Shown: positions 14,263 to 21,743, counted from the stretch's first letter. The stretch: 26,457 nucleotides of DNA from Sphingomonas sp. (GCA_030824725.1 JAPJRE010000007.1:1-26457); one strand, 5' to 3'. The notes: a model not told the origin generated them from the letters alone. Program-made: numbers and translations.

Positions 14263-15567
14263 TCAGCGCTTGAGGTCGCTGACTTCGCGCAGCATGTCGT
14301 CGACGGTCGTGATGATCTTCGACGATGCGCTATAGGCGCGCTGGAAGCGGATCATGTTGGTGAACTCGCCCGCCAGGTCGACGGTGGAGGCTTCCAGCGT
14401 GTTCGACAACAGGCTGCCGGCACCGAGCTCGCCCGGCGCGTTCATCGTCATCATGCCCGATTGGCGGTTGCCCGAATAGGCGTTGCCCGAAACGCGGGTG
14501 AGGCCGTTGGGGTTCGGGAAGGTCGCGACCGGCAGCTGGAACACCTTGCGGCTCGAACCATCGTCGAAGATCGCGCTGACCACGCCGTCCTTCGAGATTT
14601 CGGTCGCGGCGATGTTGCCGAGGATGCCGCCGTCCGCACCACCGCGCACCAGCGAGGAGGGCTGGCCGAACGAGGTAAGGCCGCTGATGCCGCCGTCTTC
14701 GCCCAGCGACATCTCGATGGGCACCGAGGAGGAGCCGTTGGTGTAGGTGATGTTCAGCGTGTCGAAGAAGGTGCCGCTCGAACCCGCCTTGTCCAGGCTG
14801 CCGTCGCCGTTGAACTTCACCGTGCCGCTGGCGAGCAGACCGTTGGTGACGCCCGAGACGTCGGTCGCCGGGTTCATGTAGGTCTCGGCCTGCCAGGTGT
14901 TCGCGCCCGTCTTCAGGAACGACATCTTGAGCTCGTGGCTGCCGCCCTGCGAGTCATAGACGGTGAAGGAACGCGTGAAGGTGGGCGTGACGGTGTTCGT
15001 CGCCAGATTGCCCGCGGTATAGGCGCCGGAATAGGCGGTGGCGTCCGACTGCAGGTTGATGCGCGCGTCGACCTTGGTCGTCGGCGCGGCGGTGCCCACC
15101 AGGTCGCTCAGGCGCACCGGCGTCAGCGTGTCGACATTACCGGTATTGGTATAGCCGCCGGTGGCGTCCAGGCGCCAGCCATAGAGGTACAGGCCAGACG
15201 AGTTGCGCATGAAGCCCTGCTCGTCGGGCTTGAACGAACCCGCGCGGGTATAGGCGACCGGCTCGTCGCCGGAGACGCCCGCACGGGTGATGAAGAAGCC
15301 GTCGCCGTCGATCGCGAGGTCGGTGCTGCTGCCGGTAGCCTGGGGCAGTCCCTGCTTGGTTACCTGCGTGATCGGGGTCGCCGCCACACCACCAGCGGCA
15401 TAGCTCGACGACGCGCGACCATCGGTCACCAGCGTGCGGAACTGCGCCTCGACGCCCTTGTAGGCGACGGTGTTGATGTTGGTGATGTTGTCGGCGACCG
15501 TAGCCATGGCACTCGACTGCGCGCTCAGCCCGGAAACGCCAGCGTAAAGAGCGGAATAGAGGCTCAA
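14263..15567 (-). CDS. flgE: Flagellar hook protein FlgE
   Basis: 434 residues, the structural hook subunit. The N-terminus is MSLYSALYAGVSGLSAQSSA, followed by ADNITNINTVAYKG. The C-terminus has EFTNMIRFQRAYSASSKIIT and VDDMLREVSDLKR. The start is TTG at 15567, with GAGGAG 8 bases upstream; another TTG two codons earlier is only 2 bases from that site and is less likely. No ATG fits the family start. It heads the leftward operon flgE-flgK-flgL. The region upstream is shared with flbT on the other strand and holds a palindromic element. Its length is within the usual range for alphaproteobacterial FlgE. Confidence 0.94.
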   Translation of the reverse strand: MSLYSALYAGVSGLSAQSSAMATVADNITNINTVAYKGVEAQFRTLVTDGRASSSYAAGGVAATPITQVTKQGLPQATGSSTDLAIDGDGFFITRAGVSGDEPVAYTRAGSFKPDEQGFMRNSSGLYLYGWRLDATGGYTNTGNVDTLTPVRLSDLVGTAAPTTKVDARINLQSDATAYSGAYTAGNLATNTVTPTFTRSFTVYDSQGGSHELKMSFLKTGANTWQAETYMNPATDVSGVTNGLLASGTVKFNGDGSLDKAGSSGTFFDTLNITYTNGSSSVPIEMSLGEDGGISGLTSFGQPSSLVRGGADGGILGNIAATEISKDGVVSAIFDDGSSRKVFQLPVATFPNPNGLTRVSGNAYSGNRQSGMMTMNAPGELGAGSLLSNTLEASTVDLAGEFTNMIRFQRAYSASSKIITTVDDMLREVSDLKR

Positions 15568-15659
15568 GTTCAAAACTCCTCGAGATGCCCGCGCGATCCC
15601 CACGCCGGCGACATGTTCATTGTAGAGGCGTAAAGGCGCGGCCCAAATCGGAGGGGCGA

Positions 15660-15701
15660 TTTTGCCGCTTTTGCGCGGCAGGCGGCAAAATTTGCCGGGT
15701 G
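15660..15701. promoter_or_regulatory. Cluster of TTTGCCG half-sites between flgE and flbT, with shared flagellar element (copy 2)
   Basis: TTTTGCCGC (15660-15668) and GCGGCAAAA (15682-15690) are inverted with 13 bases between them. The second arm is also the left half of a perfect palindrome, CGGCAAA-A-TTTGCCG (15683-15697). Bases 15684-15701 match the element upstream of fliL in 16 of 18 positions. The site lies 63 bases before flbT and 116 before flgE. Three half-sites suggest cooperative binding by a dimeric flagellar regulator. Regulator identity is not visible in the window. Confidence 0.5.
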
Positions 15702-15764
15702 TTTGCCCATGCTGCCGCGAAAGGCAGCTATAAGTTGAGGAGCGCTTATTGAAAGGTCAGTTCC

Positions 15765-16166
15765 ATGCTTCGCATTACGCTCCGGGACGGTGAAAAGGCT
15801 ATCGTCAACGGTGCGGTGTTGCGCGCCGTGGGGCGCACCCAGATCCTCGTGGAGAACATGGTGTCGATCCTGCGCGGCCGCGAAGTGATGCGGCCCGAGG
15901 AAGCGACCACGCCCGCGCGCCAGCTCTATTTCGCGACGATGCTCGCCTATATCGATCCGGCCGGGCGCAACGCCCACCAGGATGCCGTGCTCCCGCTGCT
16001 CAGCCTGCTGCTCGCCGAGCTTGCCACGGCCGAGGCACGCGCGCTGTGCATCCGCTTCGCCAACGAACTCGCCCAGAGCGAATATTACAAGGCGCTCGCC
16101 GCTGCCCGCGAACTGATCGCCCTCGAAGACGCCGCAGCAGCCTCCGAAAATACGCAAGCCGCCTGA
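15765..16166 (+). CDS. flbT: Flagellar post-transcriptional regulator FlbT
   Basis: 133 residues. FlbT binds flagellin mRNA and blocks its translation until the hook is complete (known from Caulobacter). The sequence LRITLRDGEKAIVNGAVLRA, then RGREVMRPEEATTPARQLYF and AYIDPAG matches the FlbT signature well. The remainder is helical. The ATG has AAAGG 8 bases upstream. Unusually there is no flaF or flagellin gene beside it; it is instead the first gene of a unit with fliI and fliJ, 12 bases before fliI. A candidate -10 (TATAAG, 15729-15734) lies 30 bases upstream of its start. Confidence 0.92.
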   Translation: MLRITLRDGEKAIVNGAVLRAVGRTQILVENMVSILRGREVMRPEEATTPARQLYFATMLAYIDPAGRNAHQDAVLPLLSLLLAELATAEARALCIRFANELAQSEYYKALAAARELIALEDAAAASENTQAA

Positions 16167-16178
16167 GGACCCCGCGCG

Positions 16179-17558
16179 ATGCAGACGCTCGCCAGTGCCG
16201 CCCGCGCCATCAAGGAGATGGTCCCCGACCGTCGCTTCGGGCGCGTGGTGGCGGTGCGCGGTGCGCTCATCGAAGTCGAGGGCCTGACCGGCGTCGCCCA
16301 GATCGGCAGCCGCGTCGAGATCCAGTCCCCCAGCGGCAAGGTGGAGGCCGAAGTCACCGCGCTCGATCGCGGCGTGGCGTTGTGCTTGCCCTTCGTCGAC
16401 CCGCAGGGCGTGGGCCTCGGCGCGATCGCCGAGCTGGGTGCCGGCCAGTTCACCGTCCGCCCCTCCAAGGCGTGGCTCGGCCGCATGATCAACGGCCTCG
16501 GCCGCCCCGTCGACGGGCAGGGCCCGCTCGCCAACGGCGCCGATCCGCAGCCGATCAAGGCCTCGCCCCCCGCCGCCGCCGGCCGCTCGCGCGTCGCCGA
16601 GCGGATCGAGACCGGGGTGCGCTGCCTCGATACCTTCGTGCCGCTCTGCCGCGGCCAGCGCCTCGGCCTGTTCGCGGGCTCCGGCGTCGGCAAGTCGGTG
16701 CTGCTGTCGATGCTCGCGCGCTGGACCCAGTGCGACGTCGCGGTGATCGGCCTGATCGGCGAACGCGGCCGCGAAGTGCAGGAATTCATCGAGGACGATC
16801 TGGGACCCGAGGGCATGGCCCGCTCGGTCGTCGTCGTCGCCACCTCGGACGAGCCCGCGCTGATGCGCCGCCAGGCCGCCTGGACCACCCTCGCCGTCGC
16901 CGAGCATTTCCGCGACCAGGGGCTCAACGTACTGTGCCTGATGGATTCGGTCACCCGCTTCGCCATGGCGCAGCGCGAGATCGGCCTCGCCTCGGGGGAG
17001 CCGCCGGCGACCAAGGGCTATACCCCCACCGTCTTCGCCGAGCTGCCGCGGCTGCTCGAGCGCGCCGGCCCCGGCGCACCCGGCCAGGGCATGATCACCG
17101 GGCTGTTCACCGTCCTCGTCGACGGCGACGACCATAACGAACCCGTCGCCGATGCGGTGCGCGGCATCCTCGACGGCCACGTCGTGATGCGCCGCGCGAT
17201 CGCCGAGCGCGGCCGCTATCCGGCGATCGACATCCTCAAGTCGGTATCGCGTACCCTGCCCCATTGCCTTGAGCATGAGCAGAACGAGACCCGCCTCGCC
17301 GCGCGCAAGCTGCTGTCGACCTATGCCGACATGGAAGAGATGGTGCGGCTCGGCGCGTACAAGGCGGGCTCCTCGCCCGATGTCGACCGCGCCGTCGCGC
17401 TGGCGCCGCGCATCGAGGCGCTGCTCAACCAGGGCAAGAACGATCAGGGCCATGCCGATGCGGCGTTCGCCGAACTCGCGGCGATCCTCGCGGGCGAAGC
17501 CTCGGGCGATCCCGATCACGGCCACGGCCACGGCCATGACGTGGGTCTCGCCGCATGA
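16179..17558 (+). CDS. fliI: Flagellum-specific ATPase FliI
   Basis: 459 residues. FliI is the hexameric ATPase that unloads export substrates at the flagellar type III gate. Walker A is AGSGVGKS (166-173, Lys172) and Walker B LNVLCLMDS (249-257, Asp256). Also present are GLIGERGREVQEF (191-203) and the type III ATPase signature PPATKGYTPTVFAELPRLLE (275-294). The C-terminal end is odd: DPDHGHGHGHD (445-454) is a His-Gly run not typical of FliI. GAGGA lies about 9 bases before the ATG. The stop overlaps fliJ by 4 bases. Confidence 0.97.
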   Translation: MQTLASAARAIKEMVPDRRFGRVVAVRGALIEVEGLTGVAQIGSRVEIQSPSGKVEAEVTALDRGVALCLPFVDPQGVGLGAIAELGAGQFTVRPSKAWLGRMINGLGRPVDGQGPLANGADPQPIKASPPAAAGRSRVAERIETGVRCLDTFVPLCRGQRLGLFAGSGVGKSVLLSMLARWTQCDVAVIGLIGERGREVQEFIEDDLGPEGMARSVVVVATSDEPALMRRQAAWTTLAVAEHFRDQGLNVLCLMDSVTRFAMAQREIGLASGEPPATKGYTPTVFAELPRLLERAGPGAPGQGMITGLFTVLVDGDDHNEPVADAVRGILDGHVVMRRAIAERGRYPAIDILKSVSRTLPHCLEHEQNETRLAARKLLSTYADMEEMVRLGAYKAGSSPDVDRAVALAPRIEALLNQGKNDQGHADAAFAELAAILAGEASGDPDHGHGHGHDVGLAA

Positions 17559-17986
17559 AGACACCGTTCGATACCGCGCTGCGCATGCAGCAGCGCACCG
17601 TCGACGACCTCAAGGTCAGGATCGGCGCCGCGATCGAGCGCATCGCGGAGCTCGAGCAGCAGGGCCGTGATCTGGTCGCGCGCGTTCGCGAGGAGCGCGT
17701 GCTGGCGCATGCCCTGCCCTTCGCCTCGGACGCATGGCTCGCCACCGCCAAGCACGCCCAGGCGTGCATCGCCGAGGAAGTGACCGCCGAACAGGCCCGC
17801 CTCCTCAACCTGCGCGAACTGGCCCGCGAGGCTTACGGCACGTTCCGCGCGATCGAAAGCGCCGCCGAGCGCTTCCGCGCCGAGGCCGAGCGCGAGGCCG
17901 AAGCCGCCGAACAGGCGGCGATCGACGACATTGCCGCCGCACGCTTCCTGCGCGAACGCAAGCGGATGCTGGTGAAGGCCGCATGA
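17555..17986 (+). CDS. fliJ: Flagellar export chaperone/stalk protein FliJ
   Basis: 143 residues, almost entirely a charged coiled coil: an N-terminal MKTPFDTALRMQQRTVDDLK heptad pattern and a C-terminal helix rich in Ala, Glu and Arg. FliJ is the central stalk in the FliI ring and escorts chaperones. Identification rests on length, composition and the coupled position after fliI (ATGA overlap) as much as on sequence, because FliJ is poorly conserved. It overlaps the next gene by 4 bases. Confidence 0.88.
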   Translation: MKTPFDTALRMQQRTVDDLKVRIGAAIERIAELEQQGRDLVARVREERVLAHALPFASDAWLATAKHAQACIAEEVTAEQARLLNLRELAREAYGTFRAIESAAERFRAEAEREAEAAEQAAIDDIAAARFLRERKRMLVKAA

Positions 17987-19044
17987 TCCACCGTACCGAC
18001 CTTGCCGCGCTCACGCCGGCGCAGCGCGCCAACGTGATCTATGCGCAAGCCCAGTCCGAACTCTCGACCCGCCTGTGGCGCGCCGCGATCGGCGATGGCG
18101 ACCGCGACAACGACAAGACCCGCTCGCCGCTCGGCGGCGGATCGGACATGGCGATCGATTCGCTGCTCGAACTGCTCGGCACCCAGGCCCCGAAATCGGC
18201 CAAGGGCAAGTGCAAGTGCCAATGCGCCTGCTCGTGCCATGACGACGAGGCGGACGATGTCGCGGCGCTCGCCAAGGGCGCGCTGCCCGACGGGCGCACG
18301 CCCGCGGTCGCCGAGCGCCCCGCCCTGCCTCCGCTGGGCTCGGTTGTGAGCGCGCTTTCCGGCGGCAACGGGTCTGCGAGTTCGGCCGAACTTGCCGGCG
18401 GCCTCGCGCTCGGCAGCAATACCCGCTACGCCGATATCCTCGCCGCCGCGGAGGCGCGCAGCGGCATTCCCCGCGCCGCGATCGCGGCGATCATCAATGC
18501 CGAAGCCGGCAAGGGGCAGGACGGCAGCTGGAACCCGCTGTCGCGCAACCCGCGATCGAGCGCGGCGGGGCTCGGCCAGTTCCTCAGCGGCACCTGGCAG
18601 ACGCTCGCCGAACAGGGCGGCACCTGGCTGAACGAGGTCGCCAAGGCGCGCGGCTGGCTGAACGACAATGGCAAGGTCGACGCGGCGCGGCGTGGTGAGC
18701 TGCTGGCGCTCCGCTATGATCCCAAGGCCTCGATCCTGTCGGTCGCCGACATGGCGCGCAACAACCTCAAGCATTTCGAATCGGCGGGCCTCAACGTCCG
18801 CGCCGATTCGGAGACCCTAGCGAAGGCGGCCTATCTCGGCCACCATCTCGGGCTCGGCGATGCAAAGAAATTTCTTGCCGGTAACATTGATGCAGGGCGC
18901 GCGCGCACCTTGCTGGCCGCCCAGGTCGGCGGATCGGCGGCGGAGCAGCGCATCGCCCATGCCGGCGATGCCACCCGCGCGCACCGGCAATGGCTGCTCG
19001 ATTTCATCGACCGCCATGTGCAGCCCGATAAATTCTCCTCGTAA
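17983..19044 (+). CDS. Lytic transglycosylase-like protein with cysteine cluster in fliIJ operon
   Basis: 353 residues from the ATG overlapping the fliJ stop. There is no signal peptide. Residues 77-86 are CKCQCACSCH, five alternating cysteines and a His, followed by an acidic stretch, which looks like a metal-binding or disulfide knot. A transglycosylase-like domain follows (about 148-290): AIIAAIINAEAG with Glu174 in the place of the catalytic acid, and SSAAGLGQFLSGTW (192-205) as the SLT-type motif. Known flagellar transglycosylases (FlgJ C-domain, SltF of Rhodobacter) cut peptidoglycan for the rod. Its operon position and lack of a Sec signal suggest export by the flagellar apparatus; this is inference. 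Confidence 0.78.
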   Translation: MIHRTDLAALTPAQRANVIYAQAQSELSTRLWRAAIGDGDRDNDKTRSPLGGGSDMAIDSLLELLGTQAPKSAKGKCKCQCACSCHDDEADDVAALAKGALPDGRTPAVAERPALPPLGSVVSALSGGNGSASSAELAGGLALGSNTRYADILAAAEARSGIPRAAIAAIINAEAGKGQDGSWNPLSRNPRSSAAGLGQFLSGTWQTLAEQGGTWLNEVAKARGWLNDNGKVDAARRGELLALRYDPKASILSVADMARNNLKHFESAGLNVRADSETLAKAAYLGHHLGLGDAKKFLAGNIDAGRARTLLAAQVGGSAAEQRIAHAGDATRAHRQWLLDFIDRHVQPDKFSS

Positions 19045-19069
19045 AACAGCGATATAGCTTGTTCCCGAG

Positions 19070-19084
19070 CGGGCCCGTGGCCCG
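19070..19084 (+). terminator. Short GC hairpin after the fliIJ operon
   Basis: CGGGCC-CGT-GGCCCG is a 6-base stem with a 3-base loop, 26 bases past the stop. A run of six T begins about 23 bases later instead of directly after it, so it is a weak terminator candidate. Confidence 0.35.
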
Positions 19085-19280
19085 TTGACCCCCGATTAAC
19101 CATCATTTTTTCAAGCACTTGGCTCGCCAAGCGAATCGGCGTTGCTATAAAGCTTTGGGGTGTGTTTGCGGAAAACTACCTAAGTACGCGATTAGCACTC
19201 CTTTAAAGGTTTCAGACGAAATGTGTCTCCTGTCGACGGCGCCGAAACGATCGGACCGGCGCTGAACCAGGGGAATACAG

Positions 19281-20336
19281 ATGTCGAAGATCACGATCGC
19301 TCTCGAGGCAGCAGTCCAAACCGTCATCGAAAACTCGCCCAAGGACGGGAAGCAGACCAACCGTCAGCGCGCCGAGATCGATCGCGCCTTTGCCCGCATC
19401 CTGAAGCTGATCGCTCCCCGCATCCGTCACTTCATCCGCCAGTATGGCCTGACCGCCCACTGGGACGACGCCGAGCAGTGCTGCGCCATTGCCGTGCACC
19501 GCGCCATCCAGGCCTATGAGCCGGAAAAGGCCCAGTTCACCACCTTCGTCAACTGGCAGATCCGCGGCGAACTGCAGAGCCTGCGCTTCCGCCTGATGAC
19601 CGACCAGCGCCCCTCGGCGAAGAAGGTCGAAGCCACCACCGTTTCGCTCAGCGCGATGGTCACCTCGGCGGACGGCGACGAAATGTCGCCCGAAGCGATG
19701 ATCGAGGACGAGGACGCCCTGGAGCGCACCGAGAGCGCCGCGTCGGACTATCTCGCCGACGGCGCGATCGCCTCGCTGATCGAGGCCTATGTCGATCACC
19801 TCCGCAAGGTGGGCATCGAGCAGCTCCGCCGCCGTCCCCGCCCGAAGCGGGAAGAAGCCGCCCTGCGCCGCGAAGGCCCGCGTCTCCGCACCGCCACCCA
19901 CGGCATCGATCCGGCCGAGCTGGAGAAGCTGGAAGCCAAGCTGGAGCGCGACCGCGAGATCGTCGCCCGCCGCGTGTTCCAGACCGCCACGCTCGACGAC
20001 CTGTCGATGGAAACCGGCGTGACCAAGGAGCGCGTCCGCCAGATCACCAAGCGCGCCGCCAAGGTAATCGCCGAGATCGCCGCCGCCGATCCGCGCTTCT
20101 CGGTGATGGCCGAATATGGCGAGCCCGCCACCGCCAAGCGCCGCCAGCCGGCCGCTGCGCGCAACGCCACGCCGATCCTGCCGGACGCCAGCCAGCCGCA
20201 CAACCTGCTCTCCAGCGTGGTCGCGATCGACAAGTCGAGCATCGATACGATCGTCGCCGCCGACGCCAATCGCGAGACGGTGGAAGCCATCACGATCGCC
20301 GCGGCACCTTCGCCGAGCAGCGCCGCGCTGCACTGA
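19281..20336 (+). CDS. Atypical sigma-70-family factor, long linker
   Basis: 351 residues. Region 2 spans about 35-107 and includes DDAEQCCAIAVHRAIQAYEP and QFTTFVNWQIRGELQSLRFR, matching core-binding and -10 recognition helices. Region 4 (about 227-266) has the helix-turn-helix TLDDLSMETGVTKERVRQIT, with the usual ERVRQI. Between them lie about 120 residues of acidic and then basic sequence (EDEDALERTESAAS and RRRPRPKREE) and no obvious region 3. The tail (267-351) is Ala-rich. It is larger than FliA (about 240), and its GC-rich flagellar neighbourhood suggests a flagellar or stress role. AGGGGAA lies 6 bases before the ATG. DNA-binding ability and target promoters are not known. Confidence 0.82.
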   Translation: MSKITIALEAAVQTVIENSPKDGKQTNRQRAEIDRAFARILKLIAPRIRHFIRQYGLTAHWDDAEQCCAIAVHRAIQAYEPEKAQFTTFVNWQIRGELQSLRFRLMTDQRPSAKKVEATTVSLSAMVTSADGDEMSPEAMIEDEDALERTESAASDYLADGAIASLIEAYVDHLRKVGIEQLRRRPRPKREEAALRREGPRLRTATHGIDPAELEKLEAKLERDREIVARRVFQTATLDDLSMETGVTKERVRQITKRAAKVIAEIAAADPRFSVMAEYGEPATAKRRQPAAARNATPILPDASQPHNLLSSVVAIDKSSIDTIVAADANRETVEAITIAAAPSPSSAALH

Positions 20337-20395
20337 TAGCCTCCCGGGGCAAAAGCGTTCTATAATGGAGGAGTACCCCCTCCCGGAACGATCCG

Positions 20396-20908
20396 ATGTC
20401 CCGAAACTCCCAGACCCACGGCCGAGGTGCGATGCAGATGCTACCCCGGTCGAATTACAAGCTGACCGAACTGGCCGAGGAGATGGTGCGCTGCGCGCAG
20501 CCGCTGCTTCCGGCCGGCGGTCGGCTTTTTCTCGGTCTGCAGCAGGATACCGACGGTTCGCTGCGGATGATCTGGTGGCGCGGCGACGATTTCCGCCTGA
20601 TCGCCGAGATCGACGCGACCCCTGAAGGCTTCTGCCCCGAGGACAGCGACGAAGGCGCGCTGCAGGACGCGGCGAGCGCCTGCCTCACCTATCTCGCCGG
20701 CCGCTGGCCCAGCCCGCCGCGCCGGCTGGGCGTGATCACCGACGGCATCGGGGTGGCCTTCTCGCCCGAACGCCCGGCCGTGGCCGAGCCGGGCTGGCTG
20801 ATGGACCATGCCGCCGGCCAGGCCGGCCTGATGGCGATCCTGCCGCTCGACGGCGAAGGCCCCTGCGCCCTGCTGTGCACCCCGCCGGAGACGGCCTCGC
20901 TGCATTGA
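20396..20908 (+). CDS. Hypothetical protein downstream of sigma-like gene
   Basis: 170 residues, no signal peptide or membrane helix. Visible features are alpha/beta character, a Trp-rich stretch (MIWWRGDDFRL) and a Cys near the C-terminus (ALLCTPPE). I do not recognise a family. The ATG at 20396 is used; an internal Met (residue 13) also fits. A TATAAT (20361-20366) with a string shared with the fliL promoter precedes it. It may be read from its own promoter. It ends 30 bases before an inverted repeat that could act as a terminator. Confidence 0.7.
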   Translation: MSRNSQTHGRGAMQMLPRSNYKLTELAEEMVRCAQPLLPAGGRLFLGLQQDTDGSLRMIWWRGDDFRLIAEIDATPEGFCPEDSDEGALQDAASACLTYLAGRWPSPPRRLGVITDGIGVAFSPERPAVAEPGWLMDHAAGQAGLMAILPLDGEGPCALLCTPPETASLH

Positions 20909-20938
20909 GCCGATAGATCCTCCCCCGTCAAATTCCCC

Positions 20939-20954
20939 CTCCCGCTTGCGGGAG
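20939..20954. repeat. REP-like intergenic palindrome, copy 1
   Basis: CTCCCGCTTGCGGGAG is a perfect 8-base inverted repeat, embedded in a C-rich context. The sequence AGGCGTTTTC follows, so it could also end transcription of the gene at 20396. Two more copies with the same core lie at 24627 and 24719. Confidence 0.7.
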
Positions 20955-21017
20955 AGGCGTTTTCAGGCACCAGGGGAGTCTTGATGACAACCCGCTGCAG
21001 CATGCTATGGCGCCCGC

Positions 21018-21674
21018 ATGGGTGAACTCATCGCGATCGAGGGCGCCGACGGCGTCGGCAAGAACACCGCCGCGCGCGGGCTGTGCGCGGCGTTGCAGGC
21101 GTCGGGCCGCACCGCCACGGTGCTCGGCTTCCCGCGCTATGGCGAGACTGTCGCCGGGGTGACGATCGGCAAGATGCTCGCCGGCGAACTGCCCGTGCCC
21201 GTCAGCCCGCATGCCGCCGCGGGGCTCTATGCGCTCGACCGATTCGAATGGCGCGACGCACTCCTCGAGGCGCAGGCAACGCACGACGTGGTGGTGCTCG
21301 ATCGCTACATCGCCTCGAACATGGCCTATCAGGGCGCCAAGCTGGGCGGCGACGAAGGCCGGGCGCTGATGGACTGGATCCTCGCGCTGGAGACCGGCCA
21401 GTTCGCCATGCCCCGCCCGCGCCTGTCGATCTATCTCGACACGCCCTGGGACCTTGCCCGCGAACTGATCCTGCAAAAGGCGCAACGAAGCTACACCGAT
21501 CGCAGCTTCGACGAATATGAGGCGGACATTGCCCTGCAGCAGCGGGTGCGCGGCAACTATGAAGCGATCGTCGCCGCCGATTTGCTCGGCCCCTGGCGGG
21601 TCGTCCGCGCCAGCGACGGGAGCGCCATGCGGGCACCCGAGGCGATCGTCGCCGAAATTTTATCTTATATTTGA
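21018..21674 (+). CDS. Thymidylate kinase (dTMP kinase), Mycobacterium-type
   Basis: 218 residues. dTMP kinase makes dTDP from dTMP. The P-loop is EGADGVGKNT (8-17), where the residue after Lys is Asn instead of Ser/Thr. FPRYGETVAG (38-47), DRYIASNMAYQGAK (93-106) and the C-terminal RSFDEYEADIALQQRVRGNY follow. The sequence resembles Mycobacterium tuberculosis Tmk, which has GAGKRT, FPRYG and DRYVASN, more than the E. coli enzyme. A second ordinary tmk may exist elsewhere in the genome, so no gene symbol is assigned. Confidence 0.82.
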   Translation: MGELIAIEGADGVGKNTAARGLCAALQASGRTATVLGFPRYGETVAGVTIGKMLAGELPVPVSPHAAAGLYALDRFEWRDALLEAQATHDVVVLDRYIASNMAYQGAKLGGDEGRALMDWILALETGQFAMPRPRLSIYLDTPWDLARELILQKAQRSYTDRSFDEYEADIALQQRVRGNYEAIVAADLLGPWRVVRASDGSAMRAPEAIVAEILSYI

Positions 21675-21702
21675 AACGGCGCGGAACCCGGCTATGCCCT
21701 TC

Positions 21703-21743
21703 TTGACATTTGCCTTGGTGGAGCGCCAATGGTAGCGCTATCA
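21703..21743 (+). promoter_or_regulatory. Promoter -35 and LacI-type operator of the xyl operon
   Basis: TTGACA (21703-21708) is a consensus -35. TGGTAGCGCTATCA (21730-21743) is a near-perfect palindrome with the AGCGCT centre of LacI-family operators, and is close to the operator I recall from the xylose-inducible genes of Caulobacter. The operator covers the expected -10 or transcription start. No good -10 hexamer is visible. The site lies ahead of xylX and supports xylose repression by a XylR-like protein that is not in the window. Confidence 0.65.

Noticed and set aside
15568..15764. Sigma-54 promoters for flgE and flbT.
   Set aside because: Some GG-N10-GC spacings exist (for example TGGGCAAACACCCGGC on the minus strand), but none has the TTGC of the -12 element.
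19091..19115. CtrA site (TTAA-N7-TTAA) before the sigma-like gene.
   Set aside because: Only one half, in GATTAACC, is present; the other position is TTTT.
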